From: a virus
IMG/VR virus record: IMGVR_UViG_3300042392_000749
Coordinates: 1-20,626 of that record
DNA length: 20,626 bases
Reading direction: 5' to 3' (one strand)
Shown here: positions 13,501-20,626 of the stretch, one piece after another
Position numbering within the stretch: the first letter of the stretch is position 1
Layout of the letters: the number at the start of each line of letters is the position of its first letter
Made by a program: the position numbers and the translations under genes
Notes under the pieces: generated by a model
Told to the model about the DNA's origin: nothing
Seen by the model: only the letters and a program-made list of their open reading frames with translations
The model's database searches: none

Positions 13501-16189
13501 AACCCGTTGTGATTCCATAAGTTGATGCTGTTGAATAGAAATTAGCACAATCTGTAAATAGATTTGAACCTTGTGTAGTTGAACCACTGTTTAACCAAAA
13601 TGTTGGCATAGAATATTGGAATGGTCCACCAATTTCATCATTGTAAATATGGTTATGTAATGTATCACTATCCCAATCTATACCTGATGTGTTATATGTT
13701 TCTTCACTAACCTCGTATATTGTATAAGGGGCATAAACTGTATTTGAAAATCCTTGAACATATTTGAAAGAAGAAGTAAATCCTGATGATTGACTTGGTA
13801 AGTTACCAACCTGATGGTCATAATAAATTGACCAACCAAAATTGGAATCCAATAAATTAGGTTCTGTGAAATATGTTTTAAATTTGTAAACAATAGAAGT
13901 ATTATCACAATAGTAATATTGGAAGTATCTATCTGTATATGTTTTAGGTGCATTGTTAAATTGAACTAATTCAACCTGACTTAATTCCCTATTTGTTAAG
14001 TTAAAATCTGTAATCTTACTAACAACGAAATACTGTTCATTTACCTTGATTAAATCCTGTGGTTGTAAGTTCTTTATATCTGAATAGTTAAGGTCAAAAT
14101 ACCCCGTTAAAACCCTTGTATTTGGATTGTACAGGTTTGACACTCTACCTTGATAGTAAGAGGTGTACGCATCGTTTTCTGTGTACGTATTATAAGGTTG
14201 AACACCAATGGTTGTATCAATAGGTAACTCAGAATTAAATAATATACATTGACTATCGTTATTAATCTTTTGACTATCTGTCATACCCATCGGCATTGTA
14301 TGGGAAATTACAGGTAATCTATCGTATTGGTTGTATGTACTTCCACTTGAATTGGATATATAAGCCACATATGTCTTGTAATAATATGTTGCATCGTATG
14401 TTTCACCAACCACATCTAAGAATGGATTGAACGCACCTAAGTACCAAAACAATTTTGGTTTAGTTTTAACACCATTGTATTGCCAGTTTACCTGATTACC
14501 TTGTGCTTCACTACTATTACTAACATAGTTTATACCTAATGGTAAACTAATATTGTTTGTATTGTCATTATCCCACTTACGTAGTAACTGTGGTCCGAAT
14601 ATAGTTGTAATATCTTTCCTTTGTGATTTAAAATCAGTTGGGTTATATACAATATTCTGTCCGTATATTCTATTCTTACTCTTTTTAAATTGTGCATTAC
14701 CCTCGTCACCATCTTCTGAATCTGAAATGAATAATTCACTTTCAATAAAGTTTAATGCTGGTTGAACTGAGAATCCTTTGTCAAAACTTAGTTTGTTGGA
14801 CCAGTTATGAACAACACCCGTTCCAATAAAATAATCGTATGGTTCTATTCTAATCTTATATCCATCATCAGGATCAGGGATGAGAACTAAATTAAATTTC
14901 TTTGCAATAGATGATAATAAATCTATCTGTTTTATATTTTGGTCAATAACCAAACTAAAATCTACGTAGTCACCATCAACAAAAGTTACACTATCACCAA
15001 CCGCTTTGGGTAAATAAGATAATGATGTACCATTTGGTACTTGTGATGATTCACCGTAAGAAAATGGTAATCCAATATCACTAACTGTTATACCTGATGT
15101 TCCATAAGGAATTACAGCATCAACAGTATAATAATCATATGTATAATCATTAAAATAATATAATCTAACATTAATATCTTCATCACAAAAAACAGGAATC
15201 CCTGTTCCCAATTTTGCAACAACACACAAAACACTATTACCTTCTTCTACAAAGAAAACTTCCACACCTTCTATTGGTAATGATTGAATTTCATATATCG
15301 TCCAACTAAATTTAACATTGTCAGATGAAAAATATCCATATAGATATAATGTTTTCATCCAAGGTGTGTTAAAAAAGTCTGAGGTTATTTGGTAACCTTG
15401 AGTCTTAAACATCAACTGTAATAAATTCCATACACTTAAACCAGCTTTCAATTGATTATTGAATGGTCCTTGAGTTGGTGAGTTAATCCTAAATTCTTGA
15501 ACACCAGCAGCATAAGCTGCGGCTAATGTTGGATAAGAATCTAATGGACTTGTTGATGTATATAAACGACAACGTTCAATTATGGTTCCACCTGAAAAGT
15601 TTACAGTATTTCCTGTGTCATATAAATAACCATTGTGTACCACAGGATACATATATGGATATGGTTGTTCACCATCGATTGTATAATTAGAATATGTAAA
15701 CGCTCTGGTTACATTATCCAAATTAAATATGTGATTAAACTGATAATCGCTATCATTAAAATCTAAATCTTTTAATAAGTTGTTTCCTATTGAACCATAT
15801 AGTTCAGCAGGTGTTGAAAATAAAGTCACATCATATTCTACCGCAGAGTCTTTAACACTAATTTTATTTAATCTTAAATAACCTGTGAAGTAAGCTTCAT
15901 CATTAATCAATACATTACAAGGAACCCTTTTATTTGGATTGAAAAATAATGACTGTGCATCAACGTTAAAGAAGTTTTCAAAGAAAGCATTATTCTTTTT
16001 AGAACCAGGAAGCATAACACCAACCGAATAGTCAGAGTTTCTTTTTCCTATGTCTCCTAATTCAGCAAATGATTTTGTGACAGCAATTGGGATACTACTA
16101 TATAAATCTAAAAAATCATATTCAGTAATACCAGTATTGGTATTAACATTATCCAATTGAACCCTTAATACGGTTTGTTGTTGACTCAT
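10583..16189 (-). CDS. Giant tail-hub / tail-tip adhesin with delta-60 propeller
   Basis: 1868 aa. The N-terminal 760 or so residues resemble tail-tip/baseplate-hub proteins of Bacteroidota phages: 'FLDLYSSIPIAVTKSFAELG', then 'RNSDYSVGVMLPGSKKNN' and 'FFNPNKRVPCNVLINDEAYF'. Four Pro-Thr linkers (near 905, 1046-1068, 1447-1473, 1675-1730) then divide the protein. The module at about 1068-1447 has seven repeats of the form 'VVGxxxxYNG...I.RLN.DGS.D.TF', matching the delta-60 (DUF5122) beta-propeller, for example 'ICRLNYDGTFDSTFN', 'IVRINTDGSVDNTF' and 'ICRLNSDGSIDNSF'. A C-terminal beta domain (about 1731-1868) contains WSGLTININAITKTYSAI and a 'LCQAAANATNWGA' segment. The protein probably sits at the tail tip, with the hub holding the tube end and the linked modules contacting the host surface. 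It starts two bases after the 529-aa gene. Confidence 0.75.
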   Translation of the reverse strand: MSQQQTVLRVQLDNVNTNTGITEYDFLDLYSSIPIAVTKSFAELGDIGKRNSDYSVGVMLPGSKKNNAFFENFFNVDAQSLFFNPNKRVPCNVLINDEAYFTGYLRLNKISVKDSAVEYDVTLFSTPAELYGSIGNNLLKDLDFNDSDYQFNHIFNLDNVTRAFTYSNYTIDGEQPYPYMYPVVHNGYLYDTGNTVNFSGGTIIERCRLYTSTSPLDSYPTLAAAYAAGVQEFRINSPTQGPFNNQLKAGLSVWNLLQLMFKTQGYQITSDFFNTPWMKTLYLYGYFSSDNVKFSWTIYEIQSLPIEGVEVFFVEEGNSVLCVVAKLGTGIPVFCDEDINVRLYYFNDYTYDYYTVDAVIPYGTSGITVSDIGLPFSYGESSQVPNGTSLSYLPKAVGDSVTFVDGDYVDFSLVIDQNIKQIDLLSSIAKKFNLVLIPDPDDGYKIRIEPYDYFIGTGVVHNWSNKLSFDKGFSVQPALNFIESELFISDSEDGDEGNAQFKKSKNRIYGQNIVYNPTDFKSQRKDITTIFGPQLLRKWDNDNTNNISLPLGINYVSNSSEAQGNQVNWQYNGVKTKPKLFWYLGAFNPFLDVVGETYDATYYYKTYVAYISNSSGSTYNQYDRLPVISHTMPMGMTDSQKINNDSQCILFNSELPIDTTIGVQPYNTYTENDAYTSYYQGRVSNLYNPNTRVLTGYFDLNYSDIKNLQPQDLIKVNEQYFVVSKITDFNLTNRELSQVELVQFNNAPKTYTDRYFQYYYCDNTSIVYKFKTYFTEPNLLDSNFGWSIYYDHQVGNLPSQSSGFTSSFKYVQGFSNTVYAPYTIYEVSEETYNTSGIDWDSDTLHNHIYNDEIGGPFQYSMPTFWLNSGSTTQGSNLFTDCANFYSTASTYGITTGSSTYFGTAITPTPTPTPSATPSVEIPGEMRGSLIVSYYEINGFSNPSDIECRVNGVDRKLVYSDITNLYTTYLYSGDTVYIKINTLGVSFTNSIDVSRIDYTTDDQGGDNGIRETYISGVTGSTEQDITFVVLPDVLDYNFEYHIDGKILFPPTPTPTNTPTQTSTPTPTPVPLGFNRWITDMKKYPGNDDRVITVGNYDQVKSQNELYNYGNIIRMYNNGDADDTLNIATGFTNSLPESVSITKDNGLIITSFLEYYNGQPVEFIVKLDQYGNIDTNFNSNHNFTGNQYGLFSFVTSDDKIMVYNDRGVGYSGETQTGLHQLNSNGDYNIHFNYNCESGFKFNNLHRGPTNIIELSDGKFLAVGPFNKYNGNTANGICRLNYDGTFDSTFNVGGTGFTADDLYQVIELQSGKYIVVGEITSYNGVSKNSIVRINTDGSVDNTFTSSITSNIIQGVTELSNNKLLIYGSFTQYSGTSKNNICRLNSDGSIDNSFTNPTIIAPTWAANTIIRKVIELSNSNLMISGDFISYNGFYFSCLIKTDFDGDVIDYTYTNPTPTPTPSASGGPVTPTPTPTPYNCGVTGSTVESWTLGSNHYSNKFVNFPAYSYDPILLDLTGAVSGDTIYFNVNSFTRYNSYTIKDGYLNTIVSTGTIGTGNFSFTYNDTNVYWLYISTPSSIYYSFDAYQVAIGLNSIPTIDLYSTTYKLTATNFGSNESSLFSIYGDGTNYLTAVATGVTQSELLSGYTFDIQNGSTSGSTYIELQSNNQCCLSNPILLSSQPTPTPTPTTTPTQTPTQTKTQTPTPTPTQTQTKTPTPTPTVTKTSTPTPTQTITPTGSRPITSAEYVVSSTAINDGVRTWSGLTININAITKTYSAITIGSFSFSSSRGVQSYGSLAGTYNVTASRKLCQAAANATNWGATVTLYVNNVEINSTSASGTLPICPTTSTITRTFNSVVINQGDQIKIVWNDDIT
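11000..11166 (-). repeat. Long Pro-Thr/Gln/Lys linker repeat
   Basis: About 55 residues made almost only of PT, QT and KT dipeptides (such as PTQTQTKTPTPTPTVTKTST), the longest linker in the window. It connects the last Cys-containing module of the hub protein to its C-terminal beta domain. The DNA is a run of near-identical 6-base units. Confidence 0.9.
11774..11850 (-). repeat. Double Pro-Thr linker repeat
   Basis: Two short PTPTPTP tracts separated by SASGGPV, marking the exit of the seven-repeat propeller and the entry of the next module of the hub protein. Confidence 0.85.
12986..13050 (-). repeat. Pro-Thr/Gln linker repeat
   Basis: Encodes PPTPTPTNTPTQTSTPTPTP immediately before the propeller module of the hub protein, so the propeller is bounded by a linker on each side, as expected for an exchangeable cassette. 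Confidence 0.85.
13440..13476 (-). repeat. Short Pro-Thr linker repeat
   Basis: Encodes TPTPTPTPSATPSV at about residue 905, the border between the hub region and the first attached beta module of the 1868-aa protein. Confidence 0.8.
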
Positions 16190-16191
16190 AT

Positions 16192-17781
16192 TTAGAAACC
16201 TTTATTTGCAAAGAAGTTGTTAGCCGTCTTCAATGTAATTCTATACTTATTAAGTTTTTTATGTTTTTGAGTTATATGATCTACCTCAGTTGAAATAATT
16301 TGAACTGGTGTTAAATCTTTATATAACTTATCTTGTCTGTCTATTAATGAAATGTAGTCACTCTTCATTATATAAACTTGTGGTGAGGTAAACAATCCTT
16401 CCAACCAATTAGCTGTTGGATTATTTAGGTAGTTACTTTCTAAAACGATTTCTTGGTCAACATCAGTTGCAAATGTTTTAATAGTTCTACCCATATCTCT
16501 ATCGGGACTAGCCAAATCGGTAGCATAATATCTACTATCATAGGATTGTGTTTTATATTTTGACGTATCTTGTCTATATGCAGTGAATGTGTAGTAATCA
16601 TATCCACCTCTGTTATTTAACCAAACAATTCTCGTATCTTGTGGTTGACAATTACCTTCAAGATAGAAATAGAAAGCTTCAGACACAGGTCCTACACCAC
16701 CATTTGTTGTTCTTCCTGTTAGGTTTGTTGGGAAAGAATAACATAATTGTACTCTATAATACGATATTGTATCCCAATCAATCGTTGTAAATATGTTTGA
16801 TATATCTTGAGGACCACAAGGAAGACTGAATATTTGTAAAGTATCTGTATATCCTGTTGGTGATTGAAACGTTGTACCTGAAAAATTTAACTCTTGTTCA
16901 AAGTGTGTAACGAGAGTATTAGTCTCATCATATAATTCAAATAATGCAAAGTCTGCTTCTATCACTTGTCTATCTCCTGTTTGTCCGTTTAAATAAAATA
17001 ATACATAATTATCTTCGGATTGTATATATTGAATCCTTGGTGCTTCAGTTAAAAATCTACTTGTTTGTGATTGTTCAGGTAGTGTTGGATAATCCATTAA
17101 GAATTGTGCCACTGGTGACATTCTACGATATATGTCTACCGTATTGATTGTCATACCTGTACCTACTACTGTTCCAATCTCTTGGTCAAAGTTTGGTAAT
17201 ATAAAATGGTCATTCATTTGGAATTGACCACCGATATAATTAAAATGATTACCTGTGTTTGTAAATCCTGATGGAACAAATGAAGTATCGTTTTGACAAG
17301 CTACTAAGTTTGTAAAATGGTTATATAGATTACCAGGATCATTTGTATATTCTGTTACAGTTCTTCCTGATGAGTTTACATATCTATATCCGTAATTGAA
17401 GTTTACATTAATACTATTTGGATAAGGATTATTCCAGTTGATTTGTTCTGTTGTACTATACCAATCGTTTAACCAATAGTAAGTATAGTGTTGTGCTTTC
17501 ACATAGTTGGATAAGTAATCGTATGGTCTTATGTTAAATCTGTAAGTGAATGTTAATCCACTCTGAGATACGTCGTAAGGGATTACTGACATACGTCCAA
17601 CCTTCTCATCGCTTGAAAATAAATCTACATCTAATCTCATACTCTGAACATAGGTGTCCCCTGTCAATACTACTTCGTATGTTCCACCTCTTTGGTAGAC
17701 CATATCCGTACTTCTCCTTAATTGTGTGTTGCTATTTAAGTTATTACTATATAGCGATTGGTATCCAAATATATAACTCAT
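16192..17781 (-). CDS. Tail-tip structural protein (distal-tail-like)
   Basis: 529 aa, unusually rich in Tyr, Phe, Asn and Thr, with beta-strand spacing throughout and no membrane segment. Recognisable stretches are 'NNRGGYDYYTFTAYRQDTSK' near residue 390 and a C-terminal 'LFTSPQVYIMKSDYISLID' followed by 'PVQIISTEVDHITQKHKKLN'. The 'LN..GGYDYY.F' pattern recurs in tail proteins coded next to hub genes in Bacteroidota phages. It probably forms part of the adaptor between tube end and hub, comparable to a distal tail protein, though the fold cannot be confirmed here. The ATG overlaps the stop of the gp10-like gene (ATGA), and the hub gene follows with two bases between, so three tail genes are translationally linked. 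The specific role is inferred. Confidence 0.6.
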   Translation of the reverse strand: MSYIFGYQSLYSNNLNSNTQLRRSTDMVYQRGGTYEVVLTGDTYVQSMRLDVDLFSSDEKVGRMSVIPYDVSQSGLTFTYRFNIRPYDYLSNYVKAQHYTYYWLNDWYSTTEQINWNNPYPNSINVNFNYGYRYVNSSGRTVTEYTNDPGNLYNHFTNLVACQNDTSFVPSGFTNTGNHFNYIGGQFQMNDHFILPNFDQEIGTVVGTGMTINTVDIYRRMSPVAQFLMDYPTLPEQSQTSRFLTEAPRIQYIQSEDNYVLFYLNGQTGDRQVIEADFALFELYDETNTLVTHFEQELNFSGTTFQSPTGYTDTLQIFSLPCGPQDISNIFTTIDWDTISYYRVQLCYSFPTNLTGRTTNGGVGPVSEAFYFYLEGNCQPQDTRIVWLNNRGGYDYYTFTAYRQDTSKYKTQSYDSRYYATDLASPDRDMGRTIKTFATDVDQEIVLESNYLNNPTANWLEGLFTSPQVYIMKSDYISLIDRQDKLYKDLTPVQIISTEVDHITQKHKKLNKYRITLKTANNFFANKGF

Positions 17782-18302
17782 ATTCCCTCAATTGCGTTTA
17801 ACAAATCTTCAAATGCTTCGTCACCGAGTATTTGAATTATTTTATCGTTTTTCATTAACATATCAATTGATACTTCAATAAAGTTTTGTGGTTTGTTTTT
17901 AAAACCAAATTTCCCTATTGACCTTGCAATTACATATGCTGCTTGTTTTATTGTTTTATCGTTCTTTTCGATATATTTTCCTGTTTTAAAATTTCTCATT
18001 CTAAAACTTTTCTTATTCTTAATCCACTCTTCAATAGCCCCTATGTTTGCCCACTTACCAGGTTTCCTATCATTGATTAACCAATACGCATATGTGTTAT
18101 TTAATGGTTGTCCAAACGCTGTTATTTCAATAATAGTAATACCATTCTTATCAGTTGTGGTTTTAGCTTTGATACTATTTTTTAATTTACCTGAAGCAAC
18201 TCTATTTGTCAACCTTGCATTCTTACCATATTGGTAAACATTCTTTTGAAGGCTGTCTTTAACAATCTGTTCTATGATAGGTTCTATTGCGTTTAAGTCC
18301 AT
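17778..18302 (-). CDS. HK97 gp10-like neck / tail-completion protein
   Basis: 174 aa, basic. The pattern 'LTNRVASGKLKNSIKAK' (about 31-47) followed by a beta strand and 'YAYWLINDRKPGKW' matches the HK97-gp10/tail-completion type, in which '..TG.L..SI' is followed by a 'YA..vE.G' turn. These proteins sit at the head-tail junction or cap the tail tube. The C-terminal half is helical and Lys-rich. Its ATG shares one base with the stop of the fibre gene (TAATG) and its own stop overlaps the next ATG (ATGA). The place is unusual: neck proteins generally lie next to the portal and connector, which here are about 16 kb away. Assignment is by pattern and length only. Confidence 0.6.
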   Translation of the reverse strand: MDLNAIEPIIEQIVKDSLQKNVYQYGKNARLTNRVASGKLKNSIKAKTTTDKNGITIIEITAFGQPLNNTYAYWLINDRKPGKWANIGAIEEWIKNKKSFRMRNFKTGKYIEKNDKTIKQAAYVIARSIGKFGFKNKPQNFIEVSIDMLMKNDKIIQILGDEAFEDLLNAIEGI

Positions 18303-20626
18303 TATGCGGGGTTTATAATTAAGTAAGCTACTGTATCTGTGTCTCCGTTATGGTTTGATGTAATTGTAAATGTTCCACTACCTTTTGAACTTACAACAAC
18401 AGGTCCTGCATTAGGATGATTGTTAGTTTGTTTGGTCAACATAATAATACTACTTGCTGTAACTAAAGTATTTGATACAACTACAGTACCAGGGTTTCCA
18501 CCATCAAGTACCGCTGTTCCCATAGTTTTATTTGAACCTGATGAGAATAAAACATCACCAATAATTTTTGTATTAGCATTAATCTGTAAATTTTGTGAAC
18601 TTATAGGGTTAGCAAATTGACCCCAAAATAATGAACCACTTCTTTCAGCATCTGCTGAACCAAGGGAGTCATTACCAATAAAAAATTCATTTGATGTTGT
18701 TGACCAACCACCAGCTTGGTTACCAATCACAACACATCCTGAACCATTTGTATTTCTTTGTAATGTTCCTGCGCCAATAGCTGTGTTGTTACTACCACTT
18801 ACCACATTCACCATAGTATTGAAACCAATACCAGTATTTTTAGTACCTCCTGTTAATGCTTGTATTGCGGATTGTCCAATGGCCATATTTTGTCCACCTG
18901 ATATTAACGCGCTTAAAGCGCTAGCTCCTATCGCTGTATTAAATCCGTCTAAACTATTTTCTAAAGCATTACCACCAATTGCTACTATATTAGAACCAGT
19001 TACGTTAAATCTTAAAGCACTATTACCAATTGCAATATTACTTAAAGATGAACCAGTTGCTGCTGCTAATGTATTGTTTCCAATACCAATACTATCAACA
19101 TTTACAGAACCTGTATGTATTTTTAAATCATTTATCTTACCTGTTGTATTTAATGAACCTGAAACTAATACTGAACCTGTGATTCTTGTATTGTTATTAC
19201 TATCAATGTGTAATGCGTTTCTTCTACTACCTACACCTGTTCCTGTTCCCACAACAAATACTGCGTCTTGTGAACTTTCTTGTAATGAACCTGTTGCGTT
19301 ATATCTTCCAACAAAAGTTGAACCACCAACGCCAGATGCGTGTGACGCGGATACAATTAAGTTTTGACCATATACAATTGATGAAACTAAATGTGTATCA
19401 GCGCCTACTTGAGATGAAGATACTGCGGTATTTGTACCACCAATAATATTTGAAATTACTGTTCTTCTATTTGTAGTATTTGAACCTGATACCCACACAC
19501 CATTTGCGGAACCAAGTATAAGGTTATTATTAAACGATAAACCATTAGCAGTTGTAGATACTGAACTTGAAACTAAGTTAGTAACAGTAAATGCCGCGCC
19601 ACCTACAATATTATTTGTTGCTGTTATTGATGAACTAATATGTTGTAATGTTATTGAACTACCACCAAAATAGTTTTGTTGTATTGTTGTTAAGAATGGT
19701 AATGCAATATTGTTTGCGGTTGATGTAACACTACCTTGATTTAGATTATTTGAATAAGATAATGAACCACTTTGATGATTTATTGTTGTTGAGTTATATA
19801 TTAAATTACTTGATATAGATGGCGCCGATAATGAACTTGTTGTGAATTGTAATGCTAGTGATGATTGTAAAGCGTTATTAGATATGGATGGTCTTATTAC
19901 CGACCCTGTGTTTAATGTTGGTATTACTGTACCAATATTATTACTACCACCAAGATACCCATATGTTCCTTGTGTTATTGTATTACCTCTATTACCAGCA
20001 CCTAATAATATATTATTGGAACCTGATATAACGATTGAACCTGTTAGAGTATTAGTTAATAAACCTGAACCAGATGCTGCTGTAATACTACCAAACATTA
20101 TATTGGTTTGTAAATCAGGATTAGAACTTGATATATAACCAAAAGGTATAGCTAAACTACTTGATGAATGTAATTGTGATTGTATTTTTATAATACCACT
20201 ATTAACAGTATTACCAATTAATGAACCTGATATAACTGTATTACCAAGTATTAAACTACCTGTGATTTGTTGTGTGTCTGCTATTGAACCTGTGGTTATT
20301 AACCCATTTCTATCACCTCCTCCTGTTCCTGAACTACCTGACGTTCCACTACTACCTGTTCCACCACTTGTACCTGAACTACCATCAGCACCACTTGTAC
20401 CACTAGAACCAAATCCACTACTACCTGATGTTCCTGATGAACCATTCTGTCCACTAGTACCTGATGTTCCACTAGTTCCTGTTCCTCCTGATGTTCCACT
20501 ACTTCCTGAAGAACCAGCAAGACCAGATGTTCCTGATGTGCCAGAACTTCCTGCTACACCACTTGTTCCTGATGTGCCAGAACTTCCTGCTACACCACTT
20601 GTTCCTGATGTGCCAGAACTTCCTGC
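18302..20626 (-). CDS. Long tail fibre/adhesin with collagen-like stem (5' end outside window)
   Basis: The frame is open from the right edge to the stop at 18302, at least 774 residues; an ATG at 20098 is internal, because the frame continues unbroken upstream. Residues about 1-103 are collagen-like GXY triplets (GTS, GSS, GVA, GLA). Then come 'TGSLILGNTVISGSLIGN' and a long Ser/Asn/Gly beta-repeat region (about 140-490). Residues about 510-640 repeat 'NTAIGxxAL' and related units, as in the left-handed beta-roll heads of YadA-like adhesins. The C-terminal part ends with 'VVVSNTLVTASSIIMLTKQ' and 'GSGTFTITSNHNGDTDTVAY', a domain found at the ends of many phage fibres and a likely receptor-binding tip. 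Such fibres are trimeric and carried at the tail. It is the first structural gene read in this window. Confidence 0.85.
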   Translation of the reverse strand, partial: AGSSGTSGTSGVAGSSGTSGTSGVAGSSGTSGTSGLAGSSGSSGTSGGTGTSGTSGTSGQNGSSGTSGSSGFGSSGTSGADGSSGTSGGTGSSGTSGSSGTGGGDRNGLITTGSIADTQQITGSLILGNTVISGSLIGNTVNSGIIKIQSQLHSSSSLAIPFGYISSSNPDLQTNIMFGSITAASGSGLLTNTLTGSIVISGSNNILLGAGNRGNTITQGTYGYLGGSNNIGTVIPTLNTGSVIRPSISNNALQSSLALQFTTSSLSAPSISSNLIYNSTTINHQSGSLSYSNNLNQGSVTSTANNIALPFLTTIQQNYFGGSSITLQHISSSITATNNIVGGAAFTVTNLVSSSVSTTANGLSFNNNLILGSANGVWVSGSNTTNRRTVISNIIGGTNTAVSSSQVGADTHLVSSIVYGQNLIVSASHASGVGGSTFVGRYNATGSLQESSQDAVFVVGTGTGVGSRRNALHIDSNNNTRITGSVLVSGSLNTTGKINDLKIHTGSVNVDSIGIGNNTLAAATGSSLSNIAIGNSALRFNVTGSNIVAIGGNALENSLDGFNTAIGASALSALISGGQNMAIGQSAIQALTGGTKNTGIGFNTMVNVVSGSNNTAIGAGTLQRNTNGSGCVVIGNQAGGWSTTSNEFFIGNDSLGSADAERSGSLFWGQFANPISSQNLQINANTKIIGDVLFSSGSNKTMGTAVLDGGNPGTVVVSNTLVTASSIIMLTKQTNNHPNAGPVVVSSKGSGTFTITSNHNGDTDTVAYLIINPA
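20318..20626 (-). repeat. Collagen-like Gly-Xaa-Yaa repeat region
   Basis: About 100 residues of Gly every third position with Ser, Thr, Ala and Val in the other positions and a few Gly-Gly breaks. It encodes the stem of the fibre, expected to form a triple helix. The repeat continues beyond the window edge. Confidence 0.9.
20529..20626 (-). repeat. 36-bp tandem repeat in fibre gene
   Basis: Two perfect 36-base copies (20529-20564 and 20565-20600) and 26 bases of a third are cut by the window edge. One unit encodes the 12 residues GTSGTSGVAGSS in permuted form. The perfect DNA identity contrasts with the diverged triplets to the left and suggests recent expansion. Confidence 0.95.

Noticed and set aside
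18905-18925. Palindrome GCGC-TTAAA-GCGC
   Set aside because: It is within the coding repeats of the fibre gene, short, and lacks a U tract or flanking regulatory signal.
18783-19367. Long plus-strand open frame of 194 codons
   Set aside because: It lies antisense to the fibre gene and its Leu/Pro/Val-rich composition is what the complement of the Gly/Ser/Asn/Thr repeats would give. No start signal or family resemblance.
20299-20520. Minus-strand open frame of Val/Gln/Glu-rich repeats
   Set aside because: It is the alternative frame of the collagen-like repeat; the Gly-Xaa-Yaa frame continues in phase into the fibre gene.

Overview
This window looks like the virion-structure region of a tailed dsDNA phage genome, probably a siphophage of a Bacteroidota (Flavobacterium-like) host or a metagenomic relative. 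The evidence is the set of recognisable phage structural proteins, strongly AT-rich DNA, tight gene packing (TAATG, ATGA and 1-20 nt junctions), A/T-rich rather than Shine-Dalgarno leaders, and the Pro-Thr linkers and Gly-Ser-Thr collagen-like fibre typical of Bacteroidota phages. Every supported gene is on the minus strand, so transcription runs from high to low coordinates. I see no integrase, transposon, tRNA, rRNA or CRISPR array. The terminase and the replication and lysis genes are not in the window.

Right part, read first (20626 to 9347): a very long side-fibre/adhesin gene enters from the right edge with a collagen-like stem, beta-structured repeats and a YadA-head-like beta-roll. It is followed by an HK97-gp10-like neck/tail-completion protein, an aromatic-rich tail-tip protein of 529 aa, and a giant 1868-aa tail-hub protein. 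The hub protein has four Pro/Thr linkers and a probable seven-bladed delta-60 (DUF5122) propeller. Next come a smaller Pro/Thr-linked protein (336 aa) and a 65-aa protein just before the tape measure.

Middle (9345 to 3002): the tape-measure protein (976 aa), an easily missed 41-aa very basic gene, an XkdF-like prohead protease with a large Cys-containing insert, a probable scaffolding protein and the major capsid protein.

Left part (2925 to 1): a probable tail-tube protein, a strong intrinsic terminator with a cUUCGg loop, a 122-aa small structural protein, the HK97-type portal, a head-tail connector and the start of a small membrane protein.

Together the genes cover capsid building (protease, scaffold, capsid, portal), head-tail joining, the tail tube and ruler, and host recognition. 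The layout is unusual: read in the direction of transcription, fibre and tail-tip genes come first and the portal and connector come last, roughly the reverse of the usual tailed-phage order. A 14-nt motif, TATATTTAATAATA, occurs exactly four times, each time just upstream of a gene start, and is the best candidate for an unrecognised phage regulatory signal here. All family assignments are made by eye from the translated sequence.
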